A DNA stretch of 48,512 nt. Origin: Syntrophus aciditrophicus (GTDB lineage: Bacteria > Desulfobacterota > Syntrophia > Syntrophales > UBA8958). This document shows, piece by piece, positions 7,554 to 16,048 of this stretch. The stretch's first letter is position 1, and the number at the start of each line of letters is the position of its first letter. Location of the stretch: NCBI GenBank assembly GCA_020718905.1, contig DYRD01000010.1, positions 1 through 48,512 on the forward strand, written 5' to 3'. A program made the translations under genes and the position numbers. Under the pieces are notes generated by a model that saw only the letters and a program-made list of their open reading frames with translations, had not been told where the DNA came from and did no database searches.

Positions 7554-9035
7554 TCACTCGATTTTCCATACGGTCCGGGCGGAAGTGTCTTTAAGACTAA
7601 CCTTTTTCTCCGCAAGGGCCTGCCGGATCTCATCGGCCCGCTTCCAATCCTTCTGGGCCCTGGCCAGACGGCGCGCTTCTACGAGCCCTTCGATCTCCTC
7701 GACATTCAGACCTCTTTTTCGTACTTCCCGGTTCCTGTCGGCATCGAAATAACGATCCGGATCATCGAGAAACAGCCCCAGAACAGCGCCGATGCGCAGA
7801 AGGATTTCCCGGGATCGGCCAAGGACGTAGACCGCCTCGGGAGACGGCTCTTTTGGCCCTTCCGCCAAGTAGCTGTTGAGAATGCGGACGGCGTCATACA
7901 GCTGTCCAATCGCCCGGGCCGTGTTAAAATCGTCGTCCATGGCTTCGGTGAAGCGTTCGGGAAGGGTCATCATCTTTTCGAGAACCTGACGATGCCCTTC
8001 CGTCAGGGAGCCTTGCCTTGCATCGCTAGTCCCCCCTTGCCCGGCCAGAACGTCCTTCAGGGCCTTGAGGGTCGCATAGAAACGATCCATTCCCATCCTC
8101 GCGTCCCGCAGCGATCCTTCTGAAAAGTCCACGGGACTGCGATAGTGGCTTTGGAGAACAAAAAGCCTCAGCACCTCGGGATGGTAATCCAGAAGCATGT
8201 CCCGGATGGCAGCGAAATTACCCAGGGACTTGGACATCTTTTCGCTGTTCACCCGGACAAAACCGTTATGCAGCCAGTAGCGGGCCAGCGGTTTGCCCGT
8301 AGCCCCTTCAGACTGGGCAATCTCGTTTTCATGATGAGGAAAGATGAGATCTTCCCCCCCGCCATGGATATCAAAAGTCGCGCCCAAATAACGCTGACTC
8401 ATAACGGAACACTCGATATGCCATCCCGGACGCCCCTTTCCCCAAGGGCTGTCCCACCAGGGTTCCCCCTCCTTACTGGTCTTCCAGAGAGCGAAATCCA
8501 TGGGATTGCGTTTCTTTTCATTAACATCGATGCGGGCTCCGGCTAACATGTCTTCCAGGTTTCTCCCCGACAGCTTCCCGTAGCCTTTGAATTTCTCGAC
8601 GGCATAATACACGTCGCCATCAACATCGTAGGCGAGCCCTTTTTCGAAAAGGGTGGTAATTAGCCGGATCATCCCTTCAATATTATCCGTCGCCCGGGGG
8701 GCAATGGTGGGCCTGGCTACACTTAGGGCATCCATGTCCCGGTTGTGAGCCTCGATATATTTTTCGGCAATACCCTTGATGTCACACCCCTCCCTATGGG
8801 CACGGTAGATAATCTTATCGTCGACATCCGTGAAATTCTTGATGAAGGTAACATCAAAACCGAGGTATTGCAGATATTTGTTGATGACGTCGAAGACAAT
8901 TGCCGAACGGGCGTGGCCGATATGACAGAGATCATAAACCGTTATCCCGCAGGCGTAAATGCCGATCTTTCCGGGTTCGATAGACTGAAAAGCCTCTTTT
9001 TGCCTCGTAAGCGTATTGTAAACTCGCAGCGACAT
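7554..9035 (-). CDS. cysS: cysteinyl-tRNA synthetase
   Basis: This class I aminoacyl-tRNA synthetase charges tRNA-Cys with cysteine. The 493-residue product is full length and intact. The HIGH motif lies in CHIGHARSAIVFDV near the start, the zinc ligands are in YACGIT, WHIECSVMS and HHENEIAQSE, and KMSKS is in EKMSKSLGNF. The C-terminal part holds the helical anticodon-binding bundle. AAGGGG lies about eight bases before the ATG. A second, damaged cysS-like domain occurs at 44.8-46.2 kb, so this copy is the one expected to serve translation. It stands alone between the palindromic element and the exporter operon. Confidence 0.96.
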   Translation of the reverse strand: MSLRVYNTLTRQKEAFQSIEPGKIGIYACGITVYDLCHIGHARSAIVFDVINKYLQYLGFDVTFIKNFTDVDDKIIYRAHREGCDIKGIAEKYIEAHNRDMDALSVARPTIAPRATDNIEGMIRLITTLFEKGLAYDVDGDVYYAVEKFKGYGKLSGRNLEDMLAGARIDVNEKKRNPMDFALWKTSKEGEPWWDSPWGKGRPGWHIECSVMSQRYLGATFDIHGGGEDLIFPHHENEIAQSEGATGKPLARYWLHNGFVRVNSEKMSKSLGNFAAIRDMLLDYHPEVLRLFVLQSHYRSPVDFSEGSLRDARMGMDRFYATLKALKDVLAGQGGTSDARQGSLTEGHRQVLEKMMTLPERFTEAMDDDFNTARAIGQLYDAVRILNSYLAEGPKEPSPEAVYVLGRSREILLRIGAVLGLFLDDPDRYFDADRNREVRKRGLNVEEIEGLVEARRLARAQKDWKRADEIRQALAEKKVSLKDTSARTVWKIE

Positions 9036-9056
9036 ACACGTGCCCCTTGGAAAATA

Positions 9057-9086
9057 ATTAAACCATTAAAAATGATGGATCGTAAA
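9057..9086 (-). promoter_or_regulatory. weak candidate promoter for cysS
   Basis: On the minus strand TTTACG (9086-9081) and TTTAAT (9062-9057) are 18 bases apart, 22 bases before the cysS start codon. The -10 matches five of six positions and the -35 four of six. It lies between the palindromic element and cysS, the only place a dedicated promoter could be. Confidence 0.3.
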
Positions 9087-9109
9087 AAGTCTAAAAAATA
9101 ACCATTATC

Positions 9110-9234
9110 GACGGCTTCGTAAAAAAATCCGCAGGCAAGGCGCGCAAATCCCGAGGAATGAGGCGTACTTGTCGTACGCCGCAGTGACGAAGGATGCAGC
9201 GCAACGCCGCATCCGGACTTTTTACGAAGCCGTC
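9110..9234. repeat. 125-base palindromic dispersed repeat element
   Basis: The ends are inverted copies: GACGGCTTCGTAAAAA on the left and TTTTTACGAAGCCGTC on the right. Inside, further pairing is possible (GCAGGCAAGGCGCGCAA against GCGCAACGCCGC), and the centre is a perfect hairpin, GGCGTAC-TTGTC-GTACGCC at 9162-9180. I recall near-identical palindromes scattered through many deltaproteobacterial genomes, which makes this a MITE- or REP-like element rather than a gene. No coding potential is evident. It separates cysS from argC and supplies the argC stop codon. Confidence 0.75.
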
Positions 9235-10290
9235 AAGGATAAAGAGAAATCATCTCCAAACCGAGATTCTCCCTCATTCCCCATAGGAGATTCATGTTCT
9301 GTATCGCTTGACCGGCGGCCCCTTTGACGAGATTATCGATGGCGGAGATCACGATGACCCTGCCCATCCGATCATCGACGGCGATACCGATATCACAGTA
9401 GTTAGTGCCCCGGACCGAAGAAACATTGGGATAAGCGCCCTGTTTGTATATCCTGACGAATGACTCGTTTTTATAGAAGACCTTATAGAGTTCCTGGACA
9501 TCTTTAAGGGCGGCATTTTCAGACAAGGAGGCGTAAATGGTGCTGAGTATCCCCCGGGAGATCGGCAGCAGATGGGGAGTAAAGGAGATCCGCAGGTCCC
9601 GGCCGGCAAGGACGCCCAATTCCTGTTCAATCTCCGGCGTATGGCGGTGCTGAGCAACCTTGTAGGCCTTGAAGGCTTCGGCAACTTCACAGAAGAGAGA
9701 GGCAACCTGCGGGTCCCGGCCGGCACCGCTGACCCCGGACTTGGAGCCGGCGATAATCGAGGCGGGGTCAATCCAGCCTTCTTTAAGGAGCGGCGCCAGG
9801 CCGAGAATGATGCTGGTGGGATAGCAGCCGGGATTGGCCACGATGCGCGCTGCCCGGATCTGTTCCCGGTACAGCTCAGGCATGCCGTAAACGGCCTCCC
9901 TGAGTAGCTCGGGCGCCGTGTGACGGCCATACCATGTTGCATAGCTGGCGGACCACCGACACCCCCCCGCGGCGGGGCGCTACGGAGACGGAAATCGGCG
10001 CTTAAATCGACGATCTTCTTGCCGGCCTGAAGGAAGAGGGGGGCGACGTTCATGGATACCGCATGGGGCAGGGCCAGGAAGACATGGTCACATTTTGCGG
10101 CCACCTCCTCAGTGGAAGCGTCCATGAACATCAAGTCCGTCAATCCGGTAAAAGCTGGATAAACATCCGCTACTGACTGACCTGCATAGCGACGCGAAGT
10201 GACGGCAACCACCTCCACACCGGGATGACGCAACAGCAACAGTTCCTGTCCCGTATAGCCGCTTGCTCCATATACTCCGATCCTGACCAT
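9233..10290 (-). pseudogene. argC: N-acetyl-gamma-glutamyl-phosphate reductase (argC), frameshifted
   Basis: ArgC reduces N-acetylglutamyl-phosphate with NADPH in arginine synthesis. The first third reads well: NAD-binding GASGYTG, then VDLSADFRLR. The family sequence continues in another frame from about 9948 ([15 protein letters not shown]) through the catalytic Cys motif NPGCYPT and the His in [11 protein letters not shown] to a normal C-terminus. Between the two frames lies an extra GC-rich stretch of about 26-29 bases near 9950-9980. The N-terminus also lacks about three residues expected after GQELL. The span is 1,058 bases, not a multiple of three. GGAGG lies six bases before the ATG. 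As read, no full ArgC can be made. Confidence 0.85.
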
Positions 10291-10303
10291 CCCGCGCCTC
10301 CAT

Positions 10304-10328
10304 AAAAAAAGGGAGGCCTGAGCCTCCC
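10304..10328 (-). terminator. rho-independent terminator after rplM-rpsI
   Basis: On the minus strand the stem GGGAGGC, loop TCAG and stem GCCTCCC are followed directly by seven T residues. It begins seven bases after the rpsI stop codon and ends 14 bases before the argC start codon, so it should end the rplM-rpsI transcript. Confidence 0.9.
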
Positions 10329-10335
10329 TCGGTCA

Positions 10336-10734
10336 TTATCGTTTAGAAAACTGGAACCGCTTCCTTGCCCCGGGCTGACCGTATTTCTTTCTTTCCTTGA
10401 TCCGTGCATCCCTGGTTAGAAATCCGGCCCGTTTAAGGGCAGGCCGCAGGTCCAGGTCGTACTCGACCAGGGCTTTCGATATGCCATGCTTAATGGCACC
10501 CGCCTGACCGGCGATGCCGCCGCCCTTGACGTTGACGAACAAATCGAACTGATCTTTCCTTCCCACCAATTCCAGGGGTTGCTGGATGATCATTTTCAGA
10601 CTGTCCCGGGTAAAATAGTCGTCAAAATTTCTTTTGTTGATGACCAGAACGCCTGACCCCGGTTTCATGTAAACCCTCGCTACGGCAGTTTTTCTTTTGC
10701 CTGTTGCATAAAAACGCTTTTCTGTGGCACTCAT
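10336..10734 (-). CDS. rpsI: 30S ribosomal protein S9
   Basis: The 132-residue product is a complete S9. It opens with the typical [13 protein letters not shown], has [19 protein letters not shown] in the middle and ends in the basic tail RKRFQFSKR that reaches the P-site tRNA on the small subunit. It is second in the two-gene rplM-rpsI operon, 27 bases after rplM, and is followed at once by a strong terminator. Confidence 0.97.
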   Translation of the reverse strand: MSATEKRFYATGKRKTAVARVYMKPGSGVLVINKRNFDDYFTRDSLKMIIQQPLELVGRKDQFDLFVNVKGGGIAGQAGAIKHGISKALVEYDLDLRPALKRAGFLTRDARIKERKKYGQPGARKRFQFSKR

Positions 10735-10761
10735 TTCTCTTCCTACTCCTTCAGCTCTGTC

Positions 10762-11190
10762 TTACAATTCAAGCGCTCGCGGACACTGAGCATCATGGGG
10801 ATGTTCCGGCCCCTTGTAAATTTTCAGTTTTTTGAGCATCGCCCGGCCCAGGGTGTTCTTCGGAAGCATCCCCCGTACGGCTATTTTCAGAACATCTTCC
10901 GGCTTTTCCTGAAGAAGCTTGCCGGCAGTAGTTTCCGTCAGTCCGCCCGGGTAGCCCGAGTGCCGGTAATAGATCTTGTGGGCGAGTTTGGTCCCCGTTA
11001 GCTGAATCTTTTCGGCATTGACCACAATGACGAAATCCCCCGTGTCGAGGTGGGGAGTGTAAATCGGCTTATGTTTCCCCCGGAGACGGATGGCAATCTC
11101 GCTCGCCAGTCTTCCCAAAATCTTTCCTTGAGCGTCGACAACGCACCAGTCTTTAACAATCTCTTCCCTTTTAACATTGAAGGTCTTCAT
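10762..11190 (-). CDS. rplM: 50S ribosomal protein L13
   Basis: L13 is an early assembly protein of the large subunit. The 142-residue product is full length ([15 protein letters not shown] at the start; [33 protein letters not shown]). The ATG at 11190 is preferred over an in-frame TTG two codons upstream, because GGTGAG lies at the right distance and the homologous start is MKTF. It leads the rplM-rpsI operon and has a good promoter just upstream. Confidence 0.96.
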   Translation of the reverse strand: MKTFNVKREEIVKDWCVVDAQGKILGRLASEIAIRLRGKHKPIYTPHLDTGDFVIVVNAEKIQLTGTKLAHKIYYRHSGYPGGLTETTAGKLLQEKPEDVLKIAVRGMLPKNTLGRAMLKKLKIYKGPEHPHDAQCPRALEL

Positions 11191-11224
11191 GTCCAACTCA
11201 CCAGATTCTGAAAATTATACGGGA

Positions 11225-11253
11225 ATGCTACGCAATTTCCCCCCGTTTGTCAA
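11225..11253 (-). promoter_or_regulatory. promoter of rplM-rpsI
   Basis: On the minus strand a perfect TTGACA (11253-11248) is followed after 17 bases by TAGCAT (11230-11225, four of six matches), 34 bases before the rplM start. It sits directly after the lptD stop codon, so rplM-rpsI can be expressed apart from folC-lptD. Confidence 0.65.
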
Positions 11254-11273
11254 GGAAAATCGTACGCGATTTT

Positions 11274-13787
11274 TCATAAACCGTAAATGGCAAATTTGAA
11301 TTCATAGGTTCTATCATCGGTCCGATCCACGCCGTTCGTATCCAAAACGTTCCGTTCCCTGTAATTGAAAATAACGTACCAGCATTGCCGCTTGTAAATG
11401 AAACCATAAGCGCGCTCGATAGTTCTCCCGTTAAGCAGGTCCCGTTTGAAGCCGGCCGTAACATCCAGGCCCTTTCTTACGGGAGCTCCTAACAGCAGAT
11501 TGACCTCTTCGAGAGAATTCTGGGTGTACCGATAAATAACGGTGGCGGAATCACCCCGCCAATCGCTCACCCCCAGGTCATAGTTGGCCTGGGACCAGTT
11601 CGTGATATAAGGGTTGTATTGATTCCGCGCGGAAAAGGATAAATTGGGAATCGGTTTAAAGTCGAACTCCAAGGTAACATTACTGAAGGGCCGCCGCTCC
11701 GCACCGGCAGGGATCGTGCCTGCCGCAGCCGCCTTGAGGTCATAAGTCTGGGCCAGATGGAAGCGCATAACATCGAGATACGTCGCATTGCCGCTCTTGT
11801 CGGGAACCTTGGCAGTCAATGAGTTGGTCAGGGCATAGGTAACGGAATTCTGCTCGCCAACCGCACCGACATAATTTGGCAGTCCATCCTGCACGGCATT
11901 GGGAACGTACGTATATGTAACCGCAGGGAGGATGCCATGGCGGATACTGGTCAGGGTCTTGCCGCCGATGTTGAAGATCCGGTGAATTTCCGAGGTCAGC
12001 GTGGTGCCGGCCCTGTATATCTCCCGGTCCCCCCTCTTCGCCAGGCCGTCTTCAGCCATATCATCCCGCCACCAGAAGGTCCCCTGGACGCCCCCAAAAG
12101 GGGTCAACTGAAAATAATCGCCCATGTTATAAGGCACCGAAAGGGTGGGATTGATGTCCAGGTATTGATCCTTCTGGCCCACGCCCCGGTAGAAATAATC
12201 ATACATCGAGGTAATTTCATAATTGACGGGGGAGCCGAAGAGGGGTGCCTTGGCCCCGGTGAGGGTCACCTCCGGATATTTCTGGAGAACTCCGTCGCTG
12301 GAGGCAGCTGTTAAATCCGCCGTATCTTGCACGAGGGCGGTTAGATTGAAGAGCTGCCAGTTCTTGACGAGGCGGAGGGTAGAAACAAGGGAAGGCAACG
12401 ATTCGTCACCGACGAAGGCCACCCTTTTAAAAGGCTTAACCTGATCAAGGGAGTAATTATCGAGAAAGTAATTATAGGAGGAGAAATCCTTAAAATACCA
12501 GTTATCCGATACCTTGGCGACATCGGACCGGAAATAAAAGGTCGGATCAAAGCGCGTCTCCTGGTTCCAGTAGAAGGACCATCGCTGCTGGTTAGATTGC
12601 CAGTTCCGGCTTAAATTGCCCGAGGTTTCCGTAATCTTCTTGCTGTCATTGAGAAAATCGCCGTAGAGGACGCCCATTGTTGAGTCGGTGGCATAGCGAA
12701 ACTCCGTCCCTTCCTGAAACCCTCGCTCGCTCATGTAACGCTGGTAAAAGGTGGCATCCGTATCCTTGGAAATGGCCCAATAAAAAGGTACTCCCATATC
12801 CCAGCCGAGCTTTTCCGAAGAAAAGCTCACGCGGTGGGGAAAGAGAAAGCCGGACTGGCGTTCTGTCTTGGCGGGAAAAAGTAAAAAAGGGGTGTAGAGC
12901 ACCGGCGCTTTCCCCGCATAAAATTTGCCGTGGGTGATTGTTCCATAACCATCGACGGTGACGTTCATGGTCTTGCCCGTCAGGCGCCAGTCAGGCGCCT
13001 CCCCGTCGCAGGTTGTGGCCTGGCCATTTACTATATGATAGGTGGCTTCTTCCCTTTTCTCGATGCGATCGCCTTTAATGTAAAAATGGGTCTCCCCAAT
13101 AAAAACCTGTCCTTCCTCAAGAATGCCCGTTTGCGAGGGCATATGCATCTTTAGCCGTGACCCCTCCATGACGTCTTGCTGGCTTTTCAGGACCACATTG
13201 CCTTGGGCAAACGCCTCGTCCGTCTTACTGTTGAGCGCGGCGGAATCAGAGGTAAGAACGCTGCCGGTGTAACGGATGATAACGGCTCCTTCGGCATGAT
13301 AGGTATCCGTATCTTGTTCATAGCTCAGCGAATCTGATTCGATATGTATCGGTTGCGGCCGTCCGGCGCCAACGGCCACCGGGTCCTCCGGGAGCGGCTC
13401 CGGGGGCAGGACGGACAGGACAATTTCTTTGCTGTCTTTTTCTCCCCCTCGTGGAGAAAATGTCTCAAAAACCGGAAAATAACCTTCCTTATGGATAGAC
13501 ATTGAAAGCGGCTTTTCGACGGGGAGATCCATCAGGAGAAATGATCCATCGGGACCGGTTACAATCAGCGTGTAGGGCTCATCCTTAAGTTCCACGTAAG
13601 CCCCGGCAAGAGGCTTCCCCTGCTGATCCCGCACGAACCCTTGACAGGAGGTGATTTCAGCTCCGGAAACGATCGCCGCGGGCAAAGAAAGTATGAGCAC
13701 CATGGCGAAGCAAGCAACGATTTCCCAAAGCTTGATAGGTCTTCCCCCTAAGAGAGCCCATTTTGTCTGTGTAGGCGGCGTAATCAT
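11274..13787 (-). CDS. lptD: LPS-assembly protein LptD with N-terminal carboxypeptidase-regulatory-like domain
   Basis: LptD is the outer-membrane beta-barrel that, with lipoprotein LptE, inserts lipopolysaccharide into the outer leaflet. The 837-residue product has a signal segment (about residues 19-43). Residues 45-130 resemble a carboxypeptidase-D regulatory beta-sandwich (GFVRDQQGKPLAGAYVEL, TGPDGSFLLMDLP), which is not part of E. coli LptD. The OstA/LptA-like jellyroll follows (about 150-270, IESDSLSYEQDTDTYHAEG), then the barrel with the family stretch AKTERQSGFLFPH. The C-terminus ends in an aromatic-rich strand. Its start overlaps the folC stop by four bases. The extra domain may help fold or space the jellyroll; that is inference. 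Confidence 0.92.
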   Translation of the reverse strand: MITPPTQTKWALLGGRPIKLWEIVACFAMVLILSLPAAIVSGAEITSCQGFVRDQQGKPLAGAYVELKDEPYTLIVTGPDGSFLLMDLPVEKPLSMSIHKEGYFPVFETFSPRGGEKDSKEIVLSVLPPEPLPEDPVAVGAGRPQPIHIESDSLSYEQDTDTYHAEGAVIIRYTGSVLTSDSAALNSKTDEAFAQGNVVLKSQQDVMEGSRLKMHMPSQTGILEEGQVFIGETHFYIKGDRIEKREEATYHIVNGQATTCDGEAPDWRLTGKTMNVTVDGYGTITHGKFYAGKAPVLYTPFLLFPAKTERQSGFLFPHRVSFSSEKLGWDMGVPFYWAISKDTDATFYQRYMSERGFQEGTEFRYATDSTMGVLYGDFLNDSKKITETSGNLSRNWQSNQQRWSFYWNQETRFDPTFYFRSDVAKVSDNWYFKDFSSYNYFLDNYSLDQVKPFKRVAFVGDESLPSLVSTLRLVKNWQLFNLTALVQDTADLTAASSDGVLQKYPEVTLTGAKAPLFGSPVNYEITSMYDYFYRGVGQKDQYLDINPTLSVPYNMGDYFQLTPFGGVQGTFWWRDDMAEDGLAKRGDREIYRAGTTLTSEIHRIFNIGGKTLTSIRHGILPAVTYTYVPNAVQDGLPNYVGAVGEQNSVTYALTNSLTAKVPDKSGNATYLDVMRFHLAQTYDLKAAAAGTIPAGAERRPFSNVTLEFDFKPIPNLSFSARNQYNPYITNWSQANYDLGVSDWRGDSATVIYRYTQNSLEEVNLLLGAPVRKGLDVTAGFKRDLLNGRTIERAYGFIYKRQCWYVIFNYRERNVLDTNGVDRTDDRTYEFKFAIYGL

Positions 13788-15094
13788 TTCCCTCCCGCCG
13801 CAATCATCGGTCTCAGGGAAGGGAAAGTTCTTTTTATTTCACCGACGAGATACAGAGAACCGGTGACGCAGATCAGATCATCCTCGCGAGCAAGGGAGAA
13901 AGCGTATTTGAGGGCATCGACAGGAGACAGAATAATTTCTACCCGTTGGAGAACGGCCCGGGCAATTGGTAAAAGCTCTGCCAGAGGGATGGAACGTTCG
14001 CTTGGCGGCTCGGTCAGAATCATCAGGGGTTGGGCAACCGACAGCCTTCTGATCATAGCGGCATAATGTTTGTCCCGGAGGACCCCGAATAAGACGATAA
14101 GACGGCGAAAAGAAAATTCATTGCCGAGGGCACGGCACAGAGAGCCGATCCCCGCAGGGTTGTGGGCACCGTCCAGGAGCAGGATCGGGGCTTGCTGCAG
14201 AACTTCCAGGCGTCCCTCCCATTGCACCTTGCGGAGCCCTTCCCGAACGGCATCCTCGCCGACCTTGAAGCCTTTAACAGCCATTGCCTCCACCGAGGCT
14301 ACGGCTAAAGCGGCATTTGTCTGCTGATGGGCTCCGACAAGACCGCAATGGAGGCGGGCATAGGAACGGGCCGGACTCCGGTAAGAAAAGGTGCCGTCCC
14401 GATGCCGGAAGACCCTTATTTCCCCGCCAATCCTCAGGAGGGCCGCCTCCCTTTCCCGGCAAGCGTCCACTATTACTTGCCGGGCCGACATTTGCCGAAC
14501 CCCGGTGATGCAAGTGCCTCGCTCCGGGATGATTGCCGACTTTTCTCCGGCAATATCCTGTAAACGCTTCCCTAAATACTCTTGATGGTCCAGGGCTATA
14601 TGAGAGATGACCCCTACGGAAGGTTCAAGAGCATGCGTCGCATCGAGTCTACCGCCCATACCGACTTCCACCACCGCAATGTCTATTTTTTTTTGCCGAA
14701 AATAGTGGAAGGCAAGCACCGTCATGAGCTCAAAATATGTCAGCGCCTCGGGCAGATGCGCATCAACATCTTTCATGGATTCCCAGAAGTCCCGTTCCGG
14801 AATCATCATTGTGCCGACACGGATGCGCTCTCTTGCCTCGATAAGATGCGGAGAGGTATAAAGGCCGACGGAAAAGCCTCCCGCGCTGAGAATGGAAGCC
14901 GTCATCGCCGCAACGGAGCCTTTACCATTGGTGCCGGCAATGAGGATGGCGGGATAGGTTCTTTCCGGATTTCCCAAGGCGCTCAGACTTTTCCTGACCG
15001 CGTCAAGGTCCATGCGGATGCCCATTTTCTCAAGCCCGTTCAGGTATGTGTAGGGGTTCCATTGTGTCATCATAACAAATGCAGGAAAAGCCAT
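13784..15094 (-). CDS. folC: folylpolyglutamate/dihydrofolate synthase
   Basis: FolC adds glutamate to dihydropteroate and to folates, a cytoplasmic ATP-dependent Mur-ligase-type reaction. The 436-residue product has the P-loop GTNGKGS (54-60), the folate loop GLYTSPHL, the second site VEVGMGGRLDATH and the C-terminal domain with LLDGAHNPAG. The start is uncertain: ATG at 15094 and in-frame ATGs at 15073 and 15070 all lack a clear ribosome site; MTQWNPY at 15070 would match the usual beginning best. It overlaps lptD by four bases (ATGA), so the two are translationally coupled, an unusual pairing. Confidence 0.93.
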   Translation of the reverse strand: MAFPAFVMMTQWNPYTYLNGLEKMGIRMDLDAVRKSLSALGNPERTYPAILIAGTNGKGSVAAMTASILSAGGFSVGLYTSPHLIEARERIRVGTMMIPERDFWESMKDVDAHLPEALTYFELMTVLAFHYFRQKKIDIAVVEVGMGGRLDATHALEPSVGVISHIALDHQEYLGKRLQDIAGEKSAIIPERGTCITGVRQMSARQVIVDACREREAALLRIGGEIRVFRHRDGTFSYRSPARSYARLHCGLVGAHQQTNAALAVASVEAMAVKGFKVGEDAVREGLRKVQWEGRLEVLQQAPILLLDGAHNPAGIGSLCRALGNEFSFRRLIVLFGVLRDKHYAAMIRRLSVAQPLMILTEPPSERSIPLAELLPIARAVLQRVEIILSPVDALKYAFSLAREDDLICVTGSLYLVGEIKRTFPSLRPMIAAGGK

Positions 15095-15156
15095 GGATTC
15101 GCAAAAAAATATTAAAATCCATGGCTTATACGAATTAACCAGGTGAGTCTTTCAGG

Positions 15157-15417
15157 TCAATCAGGAATCACCCTAAAAACCTCGTCGCCGGGACGGACCC
15201 GATCTGACACCTTAATACCGATATAATCCCCCGGCATTGCTTTTGCCACCTTTTCGTTGTTGACCTCCATTGAATCTATGGAATTAGTAACATCCGTCGT
15301 ATGGCCGGTGATTTTGATAGTGTCTCCGACCTTGAGTTCGCCGCTGACAATCTTGACCGCTGCCACAGAGGGTTTCGCAAAAAATTTTACCACCTCGCCT
15401 ATCTTTTCTTCCGCCAT
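15157..15417 (-). CDS. small EF-Tu domain-2-like protein (86 aa)
   Basis: The 86-residue product resembles beta-barrel domain 2 of translational GTPases standing alone. VGEV-type opening (KIGEVVKFFAKPSVAAVKI), SGELKVGDTIKITGHTTD and AKAMPGDYIGIKVSDRVRPGDEVFRV follow the EF-Tu or IF2 domain-2 pattern. No GTPase domain is present. The start at 15417 is fixed by a perfect AAAGGAGG seven bases upstream; the longer frame to 15438 begins inside that site. Such proteins are annotated as translation elongation factor-like and their function is unknown to me. It lies between the rplQ terminator and folC. Confidence 0.8.
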   Translation of the reverse strand: MAEEKIGEVVKFFAKPSVAAVKIVSGELKVGDTIKITGHTTDVTNSIDSMEVNNEKVAKAMPGDYIGIKVSDRVRPGDEVFRVIPD

Positions 15418-15504
15418 AATCAGACCTCCTTTCATCAAATGACTGTCACCTGAAGTAATGCGGCACTTCTATACTTTTTTATCGAAAAAGACAAGGACAA
15501 ATAG

Positions 15505-15531
15505 AAAAGGCAAGTCGGAGACTTGCCTTTT
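15505..15531 (-). terminator. hairpin terminator after rplQ (could act on both strands)
   Basis: An 11-base perfect stem AAAAGGCAAGT / ACTTGCCTTTT with a five-base loop lies 60 bases after the rplQ stop. T-rich sequence follows on both strands. It should close the long alpha-operon transcript. A small palindrome GGGAGTACTCCC at about 15556-15567 lies just before it. Confidence 0.85.
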
Positions 15532-15591
15532 TTCATGGTAAAAAAGATTTTCTTGGGAGTACTCCCTGGCAGCCCTTTTTTTGGCCAACCC

Positions 15592-15987
15592 TTATTTTGA
15601 TGCCGCCTTTTTCTTAGTTTTTCCCTTTTCCGCGTCTCTGACAAATTCTACAATGGACTCAGGGGCATTGTCCCCATTGCGGAACCCGAGTTTCACAACC
15701 CTCGTATAACCTCCGGCCCGGTCACGATATCTTGCCGACAATTCGTCAAAGAGCTTTTTAACCATTGAGGTGGTGCGCACATAGGCCAAGGCCTGTCTGC
15801 GGGCATGGAGATCGCCCCTTTTCCCCAGGGTAACCATCTTTTCTGCTACCCGTTTGAGTTCTTTTGCCTTACTGTCCGTGGTCCTGATTGACTCATGCTC
15901 TATAAAGGACGTAACCATGTTTCTCAACATAGCCGTTCTATGGCTTGATGTCCTTCCCAGTTTGCAACCGGCATTACCGTGACGCAT
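15592..15987 (-). CDS. rplQ: 50S ribosomal protein L17
   Basis: L17 sits near the exit tunnel of the large subunit. The 131-residue product starts with [17 protein letters not shown] and carries the signature [23 protein letters not shown]. The C-terminus is Lys-rich ([10 protein letters not shown]). It is the last gene of the alpha operon, 61 bases after rpoA, the usual bacterial pairing, and is followed by a strong hairpin terminator. Confidence 0.97.
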   Translation of the reverse strand: MRHGNAGCKLGRTSSHRTAMLRNMVTSFIEHESIRTTDSKAKELKRVAEKMVTLGKRGDLHARRQALAYVRTTSMVKKLFDELSARYRDRAGGYTRVVKLGFRNGDNAPESIVEFVRDAEKGKTKKKAASK

Positions 15988-16048
15988 AGTTCTTTGCCCT
16001 CTCTATCTGATGTCCATTGTTGTCTTTGTGGACTTGTCGTCTCTGTTC

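Noticed and set aside
7342-7752. 136-codon plus-strand frame starting in the gap before cysS
   Set aside because: Half of it is antisense to cysS, and the rest has no ribosome site or family resemblance.
15435-15644. 69-codon minus-strand frame between rplQ and the EF-Tu-like gene
   Set aside because: It overlaps the end of rplQ and runs through the terminator hairpin.
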